From: Rhizobiales bacterium UBA3584
GTDB taxonomy: Bacteria > Pseudomonadota > Alphaproteobacteria > Rhizobiales > Devosiaceae
Assembly (NCBI GenBank): GCA_002375765.1
Contig: DFMV01000031.1
Coordinates: 1 to 20,505, forward strand
Direction: 5' to 3'
Length of the DNA stretch: 20,505 nucleotides
The notes below the pieces were generated by a model that worked only from the letters and a program-made list of their open reading frames with translations, did not search any database and was not told where the DNA came from. Of this stretch, positions 15,958 through 20,505 are shown in pieces (positions within the stretch are counted from its first letter, which is position 1; every line of letters begins with the position of its first letter). Both the position numbers and the translations under genes were made by a program.

Positions 15958-16484
15958 GGAGCAGGCCAGAGCCGGAAGCGATCGTCGGGAGCCACCAGAG
16001 CATTGGCCGCTGCAATGCCATCGGGCCATGACATGGCTCGGCCGAAGACCGAATGGATGAGGCCGCTTAAAATCGGGGCTATCGCGGCGCCGTCCGGGTA
16101 GTCCTTCGGGGCGATATAGTGGGCAGCGCCGGCGGCGAGAAGGGCGGCGGCGAAAGCGTCGGTCCCGGTGCCGCAAGCCGTCGATATCACCGTTGAGGCG
16201 TCTACCCGTATTCCAGTGAGATCAGTAGCGCGGAGGCGGTTACCGGCAAGATCGAGCGTGTCGATCCCGCGCGCCATTTCAGGCATTATGAACCCTTCGT
16301 CGTCACCATGGCCGGTGATGATAGCAAGGTCGCTCGGGCCACCATTGAAATTGAACGCGGTCAGAACCGCGCTCGGCCCTCCGATGCGGCGAAGCTGAAC
16401 GTCAATGCCTTGGACTTCAAGCAGCGCACGAATGAGCAGCGGCTCGTCGCCCGGCTCCAGCGCGATGATGACGGCACGGCTCAA
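15954..16484 (-). CDS. Uncharacterised 176-residue protein with caspase/CHAT-like His and Cys motifs (TTG start)
   Basis: I do not recognise a named family. The protein is soluble, with alternating strands and helices. One strand ends in His-Gly (LAIITGHGDDEGF, His59), and a later strand ends in Ala-Cys-Gly-Thr-Gly (VISTACGTGTDAF, Cys104) followed by AAGAAHYIAP. This is the layout of clan CD caspase-fold and CHAT domains, where His and Cys make the catalytic pair; here it would be nearly the whole protein. The assignment is inference from motif pattern. The TTG at 16484 overlaps the cobO stop by four bases (TTGA) and has CGGGGA about 8 bases upstream, so it should be co-translated with cobO. 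A role in cobalamin synthesis is possible but unproven. Confidence 0.8.
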   Translation of the reverse strand: MSRAVIIALEPGDEPLLIRALLEVQGIDVQLRRIGGPSAVLTAFNFNGGPSDLAIITGHGDDEGFIMPEMARGIDTLDLAGNRLRATDLTGIRVDASTVISTACGTGTDAFAAALLAAGAAHYIAPKDYPDGAAIAPILSGLIHSVFGRAMSWPDGIAAANALVAPDDRFRLWPAP

Positions 16485-17122
16485 AACTCAATCCCCGCCT
16501 GGGCCTTGATGCCCTGTTCGCGGAAGGGGTGTTTGATCTGGGTCATTTCGGTGACCAGATCGGCGATCTCGATCAATTCGTCCTTGGCGTTGCGGCCGGT
16601 GACGATGATGTGCTTGTCGGCCGGGCGGGTCTTTAGGGTTTCGAGGACTTCATCGAGCGGTAGATAGTCGTAGCGCAGGCAGATGTTGAGTTCGTCGAGC
16701 AAGACCATCTGGTAGTCGGGATCGGCGATCAGTTCCCTGGCCCGGTCCCAGGCCTGGCGGGCGGCGGCCAGATCGCGCTGGCGGTCCTGGGTTTCCCAGG
16801 TGAAGCCATCGCCCATGGCGTTGATCGAGACCTGATCGGGGAAGTGCTCCAGAATATCGCGCTCGCCGGTGTGCCATTTGCCTTTCACGAACTGGACGAT
16901 GCCGATTTTGAAGCCGTGGGCAATGCCGCGGAACACCATGCCGAAAGCGGCTGTGGATTTGCCCTTGCCCTTGCCGGTGTGAACGATGAGCAGGCCCTTT
17001 TCGTTCGAATTGGCCTCGACCAGCTTGTCGCGGGCGGCCTTTTTCTTTTTCATCTTTTCAGCGTGATAGGCGTCGCGTTCGGCCTCGGTCATCCGGTCGG
17101 TCTTTTTGGTGCGTTCGGTCAT
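16481..17122 (-). CDS. cobO: Corrinoid adenosyltransferase (CobA/CobO/BtuR family)
   Basis: This enzyme transfers the 5'-deoxyadenosyl group of ATP to the reduced cobalt of a corrinoid. The 213-residue protein has a charged N-terminal segment rich in lysine and glutamate, the P-loop HTGKGKGKST (residues 48-57), FVKGKWHTGERDIL, and the Walker-B-like VLLDELN followed by the VTGRNAKDELIEIADLVTEM tail. The length is typical of the family. The ATG at 17122 overlaps the cobN stop by four bases (ATGA), and the stop overlaps the TTG of orf176, so cobN-cobO-orf176 read as one coupled unit. The enteric equivalent is called BtuR or CobA; here CobO avoids confusion with the methyltransferase. Confidence 0.97.
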   Translation of the reverse strand: MTERTKKTDRMTEAERDAYHAEKMKKKKAARDKLVEANSNEKGLLIVHTGKGKGKSTAAFGMVFRGIAHGFKIGIVQFVKGKWHTGERDILEHFPDQVSINAMGDGFTWETQDRQRDLAAARQAWDRARELIADPDYQMVLLDELNICLRYDYLPLDEVLETLKTRPADKHIIVTGRNAKDELIEIADLVTEMTQIKHPFREQGIKAQAGIEF

Positions 17123-20040
17123 GTCTCGTCCTCGAGATAGGCGTAGGCGGAATTGGAGCGGGGGGTCCAGAAGCCGCGGATGCGGGCTTCGGAAAACTTT
17201 TCGATCAGCTCATCATAGCCAAAGCGGTTGGCGGTGATGAGGAAATCGCGGGTGACGTCGTCCTCGATGAAGGCAGCGAAGGCCAGGTCGAAATGGTGGG
17301 ATTTGATGGCGCCTGTGGTGGCGGCAAAGCCGAACATGAAATCGACCGTCGCGATGATCTCGAAGGCGCCACGATAGCCGTGGCGCTTCATGGCGTCGAT
17401 CCATTTGGGATTGACCACGCGGGCGCGCATCACACGGGCGATTTCTTCCTCGAGCGTCCGGACTTTTGGGGTTTCGGGACGCGAGGTATCGAGATGATAG
17501 GCGGCGGGCTTGTGGCCCGAGAGGGTTTCGACGGCGGCGGAAAGGCCGCCTTCGAACTGATAATACTGATCAGAATCGAGCAGATCGTGCTCGGCATTGT
17601 CCTGGACATGGACGACGGCATCAGCCGATTTGAGGCGGGCAGCAAACAGCGTTTTTTCGGGCACGCCTTCGGTGTGGGCGCCATAGGCGTATTGGCCGGT
17701 GGCGAGGACGGCTTCGGCGAGGTCCGATTTTTCGGCCCATTTGCCAGTATCGACCAGCTTGCCGATGCCTGCACCATAGCCTCCCGGCGCAGCGCCGAAA
17801 ATGCGGTGGCCGGCGCGCAAACCCGCTTCGTCCTGTGTGGCGCCTTGTTCCATCATGGCCAGAGCGTCGGTGCGCATGCGGGCGGCGATGGGGTTGTCCT
17901 CGATGGGTTCATCCAGGGCCCCGATGGCGCGGATGGCGCGATCGAACAGGGCGATCTGGGCGGGGAAGGCATCGCGGAACAGGCCCGAAATGCGCAAGGT
18001 GACATCGACACGGGGGCGGCCGAGCTTGGCGAGCGGGATGATCTCATAGCCCGAAACGGTGAGCGAGGCGCCCTGCCAGACGGGCCTGGCGCCGATCAGG
18101 GCCAGAGCCTGGGCGATGTCGTCTCCGCCGGTGCGCATGTTGGCGGTGCCCCAGACGCTCATGGCGAGCGAAGTGAGCCAGAGGCCATGATCCTGATAGT
18201 GGCGCTTCAAGAGATTTTCGGCGGCTTTGTGCCCCAGTGCCCATGCTGTCTGGGTAGGGATGGCGCGGTTATCGACCGAATAGAAATTGCGGCCGGTGGG
18301 CAGCGTATCGATGCGGCCACGGGTGGGGGCACCCGAGGGGCCGGGGGCGACGAACTTTCCGGCGAGGCCGTCGAGGAGCGATTTGATCTCGTTGGGACCG
18401 GAAGCGGCCAAGCGCGGACGGATGGCGGTTTCGATGGTATCGAGGACTTCCACCGTGGCGGTCCAGTCGGGATCGGGCGCGCGGCCGGTGACGAGATCGG
18501 CGGCGAGGGCTTCGAGGCGGTCGATGGTGTCTCCGTTGGAGCGCCACATCCCATTGGTGGCCAAGACATCCGGCTTAGGGCCGCTCCAGGGGGCGGAAAG
18601 GTCGAGGGAGAGGGGATCGATGCCGAGCTTGAGATCGTCGGCCAACGCGCGGATGAGCGAAGCATCGCCCCCCTGCCCTTCTCCACGCGGGACGCGGGCG
18701 AAGGCGACGAGCAGATCGCGCTCGAATGTGCCGGTGGGGGACTGGCCGAAGATGTGCAGGCCGTCGCGGATCTGGGCTTCCTTTAACTCGCACAGGAAAT
18801 TGTCGATCTGGTTGAGCGCTTCGGTTTCATCGTCGGGCAGGCGCAGATCGAGATCGAGGCGGGCGTCGCGGGTGAAATCGAGGATCTTGCGTTTGAGGCT
18901 CTCCAGACGCCGCTGGTCCATGCCGAGGGCAGCATAATATTCATCGAGCAGGGCTTCGAGGTCCTTGAGCGGGCCGTAGGTTTCGGCGCGGGTCAGAGGG
19001 GGGACCAGATGGTCGATGATGGTGGCGCCGGTGCGGCGTTTGGCCTGGGTGCCTTCGCCCGGATCGTTGACGATGAAGGGGTAGAAATGGGGCACCTGCC
19101 CCCAGAGGACCGAGGGGTAGGATTCGCTGTCGAGGGCATTGGCCTTGCCGGGCAGCCATTCGAGATTGCCGTGCTTGCCATTGTGGATAAGAGCGTCGAC
19201 GCCGAACGCATGGCGCAGCCAGAGATAGGAGGCGATATAGGCGTGAGGAGGCACGAGATTGGGATCGTGGAAACTGATCTCCTCGGCCACATCGTAGGCG
19301 CGGGCCGGCTGGAGCAGGATGGCGATGTTGCCGAAGATTTTTATGGGCAGATGAAAGGCGTCGCCGCGCACGAAGGGATCGGCTTCCGGCGTGCCCCAGC
19401 GGGCGGGGACATCCTCGCGGATGCAGGGGTGAAGGGTTTCGAGCCAGGCCTTGTAGGTTTCAATCGGAAGGGTGGCGTCCGAAGTGCCCTGCCGGGGGCG
19501 GGCGTTGGTAGGGCCGGATTGGAGGTGTTCGATGAAGGCGGTGCCCGACGGCGGAACAGGCCGAACATGATAGCCCGCTTCAGCGAGGGTTTTGAGAATT
19601 TCGACGCTCGACTGGGGGGCGTCATAGCCGACGCCGTTGGCGAGGCGGCCATCCTTTAGCGGGTAGTTGGCGAGGACGAGACCGATCTTGCGCTCGGGGG
19701 GCGATTTGGCGCGCAGGCGGGCGTAGTTTTGCGCGAGGTCGGTGGCGCGGGCGATGCCGTCGGGTTCGGGGGTGAAGGCGGTGAGCGGGCATTGGGTGCG
19801 CTCGTGCCAGACCGCTTCGGCCTTGTGGCCGACGATCAGCGCGCCGACGCGGCCATCGATTTCGGGCAGGACCACCTGCATGGCGAGGTCCTTGGAGGTC
19901 AAGCCGCGCGGGTCGGCTTCCCACATGATGGGTGGGCGCGAGCCCTGGACGAGCTGGATGACGGGCGCGTCGGTCAGCGCGAAGGGGTTTTTCTCGGGCG
20001 TGAGGTCGTTGATGCCCAGGGCGAAGCCGGTCAGGTTGAG
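17119..20040 (-). CDS. cobN: Cobaltochelatase subunit CobN, intact C-terminal ~973 residues
   Basis: CobN is the large subunit of the ATP-dependent CobN-CobS-CobT complex that inserts cobalt into hydrogenobyrinic acid a,c-diamide in the cytoplasm. This frame is open and family-like from NLTGFALG to the C-terminus. Visible landmarks are the HNGKHGNLEWLPGK segment (conserved in CobN and magnesium-chelatase H subunits), NDPGEGTQAKRR, RNFYSVDNRAIPT and MRTGGDDIAQAL. The frame itself runs up to 20136, but before 20040 it no longer reads like CobN; the homologous part continues in another frame after an apparent one-base insertion. The gene therefore has no credible start in this frame. The stop overlaps the cobO ATG. 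Either the reading-frame breaks are sequence errors, or this copy is damaged. Confidence 0.93.
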   Translation of the reverse strand, partial: LNLTGFALGINDLTPEKNPFALTDAPVIQLVQGSRPPIMWEADPRGLTSKDLAMQVVLPEIDGRVGALIVGHKAEAVWHERTQCPLTAFTPEPDGIARATDLAQNYARLRAKSPPERKIGLVLANYPLKDGRLANGVGYDAPQSSVEILKTLAEAGYHVRPVPPSGTAFIEHLQSGPTNARPRQGTSDATLPIETYKAWLETLHPCIREDVPARWGTPEADPFVRGDAFHLPIKIFGNIAILLQPARAYDVAEEISFHDPNLVPPHAYIASYLWLRHAFGVDALIHNGKHGNLEWLPGKANALDSESYPSVLWGQVPHFYPFIVNDPGEGTQAKRRTGATIIDHLVPPLTRAETYGPLKDLEALLDEYYAALGMDQRRLESLKRKILDFTRDARLDLDLRLPDDETEALNQIDNFLCELKEAQIRDGLHIFGQSPTGTFERDLLVAFARVPRGEGQGGDASLIRALADDLKLGIDPLSLDLSAPWSGPKPDVLATNGMWRSNGDTIDRLEALAADLVTGRAPDPDWTATVEVLDTIETAIRPRLAASGPNEIKSLLDGLAGKFVAPGPSGAPTRGRIDTLPTGRNFYSVDNRAIPTQTAWALGHKAAENLLKRHYQDHGLWLTSLAMSVWGTANMRTGGDDIAQALALIGARPVWQGASLTVSGYEIIPLAKLGRPRVDVTLRISGLFRDAFPAQIALFDRAIRAIGALDEPIEDNPIAARMRTDALAMMEQGATQDEAGLRAGHRIFGAAPGGYGAGIGKLVDTGKWAEKSDLAEAVLATGQYAYGAHTEGVPEKTLFAARLKSADAVVHVQDNAEHDLLDSDQYYQFEGGLSAAVETLSGHKPAAYHLDTSRPETPKVRTLEEEIARVMRARVVNPKWIDAMKRHGYRGAFEIIATVDFMFGFAATTGAIKSHHFDLAFAAFIEDDVTRDFLITANRFGYDELIEKFSEARIRGFWTPRSNSAYAYLEDET

Positions 20041-20505
20041 AGATCGCGGCGGGCTGGATGTCACCCAGTGCCTGGCGCACGAACGCAGCGCAGTCGGGTG
20101 CTTTGAGCGAGGAGATGACGATGGGGACCGGCGCAAGGCCCTGACGCTCCAGCCCGCTTGTCAGTGCTTCGAGGGTCGCTGTGCCCGATCCTTCGAGCAC
20201 GGCGCGGTAAAACAGGATGGGCACGTGGGCCGGCTTTTTATGCGTCGTTTCCATCGGTTCGGGACAGACATCGCCGCGCCGGCTGCGCTGACGATGCCGC
20301 GTTCCCGATCCCAGAAGCCGAAGGCGGGAAAAGGGATCGGGGCGCAGGCGGGGATGGGACCACCCGCAGCAAGGGCGCGGAAGGCCGATAGGATCGCATC
20401 GGCATTGTCAGGGACCGCCGGTCAAAAACAGTTTGTGAAGGGCGTGCCAATCGGGCTCGGGGATTGTGGAGCGGGACAACAGCACAGGATCGGGGACCGC
20501 GTCGC
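20041..20505 (-). pseudogene. cobN: cobN 5' part, broken by apparent frameshifts and by the window edge
   Basis: CobN-like sequence continues upstream of 20040, but in alternating frames. From the window end to about 20413 one frame reads ...DWHALHKLFLTGGP and hits TGA. Shifting by one base at CCC (20411-20413) gives DNADAILSAFRALAAGG... through FGFWDRERG in a second frame. Near the five-A run at 20235-20239 the sequence must regain a base to read HVPILFYRAVLEGSG and VISSLKAPDC. Near 20041-20044 one extra base leads to NLTGFALG. The order of segments matches the N-terminal region of CobN, whose true start lies beyond the window. The net pattern is +1, -1, +1. Decay and sequencing error cannot be told apart here. 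Confidence 0.8.

Noticed and set aside
17293..18786. A 497-codon open frame on the + strand opposite cobN
   Set aside because: It is a mirror frame of conserved CobN sequence with no recognisable domain.
20041..20420. Programmed ribosomal frameshifting in cobN
   Set aside because: Three shifts in mixed directions (+1, -1, +1) without slippery-site plus structure arrangements do not fit programmed recoding; indel errors or decay are simpler.

Overview
This window is GC-rich, tightly packed bacterial chromosome. The gene content points to an alphaproteobacterium, probably of the order Hyphomicrobiales: an Entner-Doudoroff zwf-pgl-edd operon, aerobic-type cobalamin genes (CobN cobaltochelatase, CobB, CobQ, CobO) and a short palindromic intergenic repeat of a kind common in that class. 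A Devosia/Pelagibacterium-like host is my guess from gene style and the osmolyte transporter. It is an inference, not a database result. No rRNA, tRNA, CRISPR array, insertion sequence or phage gene was seen, and no intergenic gap exceeds about 190 bases.

Layout. (1) Bases 1-1617 (+): the 3' part of a BCCT-family choline/betaine-type transporter, cut by the window edge, followed by a strong inverted repeat between converging genes. (2) Bases 1652-7053 (-): a compact operon read as sugar kinase (BadF/NagK type), zwf, pgl, edd, GNAT acetyltransferase, with a plausible sigma70-type promoter at 7099-7127. It turns glucose-6-phosphate into 2-keto-3-deoxy-6-phosphogluconate (KDPG); the KDPG aldolase gene (eda) is not in the window. 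(3) Bases 7222-14129: a cobalamin block. cobU (+) faces cobA-cobB-cobQ-cobD (-), which are joined by short start/stop overlaps. cobK (+) diverges from cobA across 33 bases and runs tail-to-tail into cbiG (-). (4) Bases 14130-15957: a repeat-bearing gap, a LacI-family regulator (-) and a divergent small secreted protein of unknown function (+). (5) Bases 15954-20505 (-): cobN-cobO-orf176, again coupled by overlaps. The 5' part of cobN is spread over three reading-frame changes and leaves the window.

The cobalamin genes cover several stages of one pathway: CobA (uroporphyrinogen III methylation), CbiG and CobK (corrin-ring intermediates), CobB (a,c-diamidation), CobN (cobalt insertion, needing CobS and CobT from elsewhere), CobO (adenosylation), CobQ (remaining amidations), CobD (aminopropanol attachment) and CobU (nucleotide-loop activation). 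The remaining ring methylases, CobH, CobST, CobV and a cobalamin riboswitch are not in this window.

Points most worth a second look: orf176, a small His/Cys caspase- or CHAT-like protein coupled to cobO; the triple frameshift in cobN; a complete CbiG beside a late-insertion CobN; and the extremely tight divergent cobA/cobK junction with overlapping promoter-like elements.
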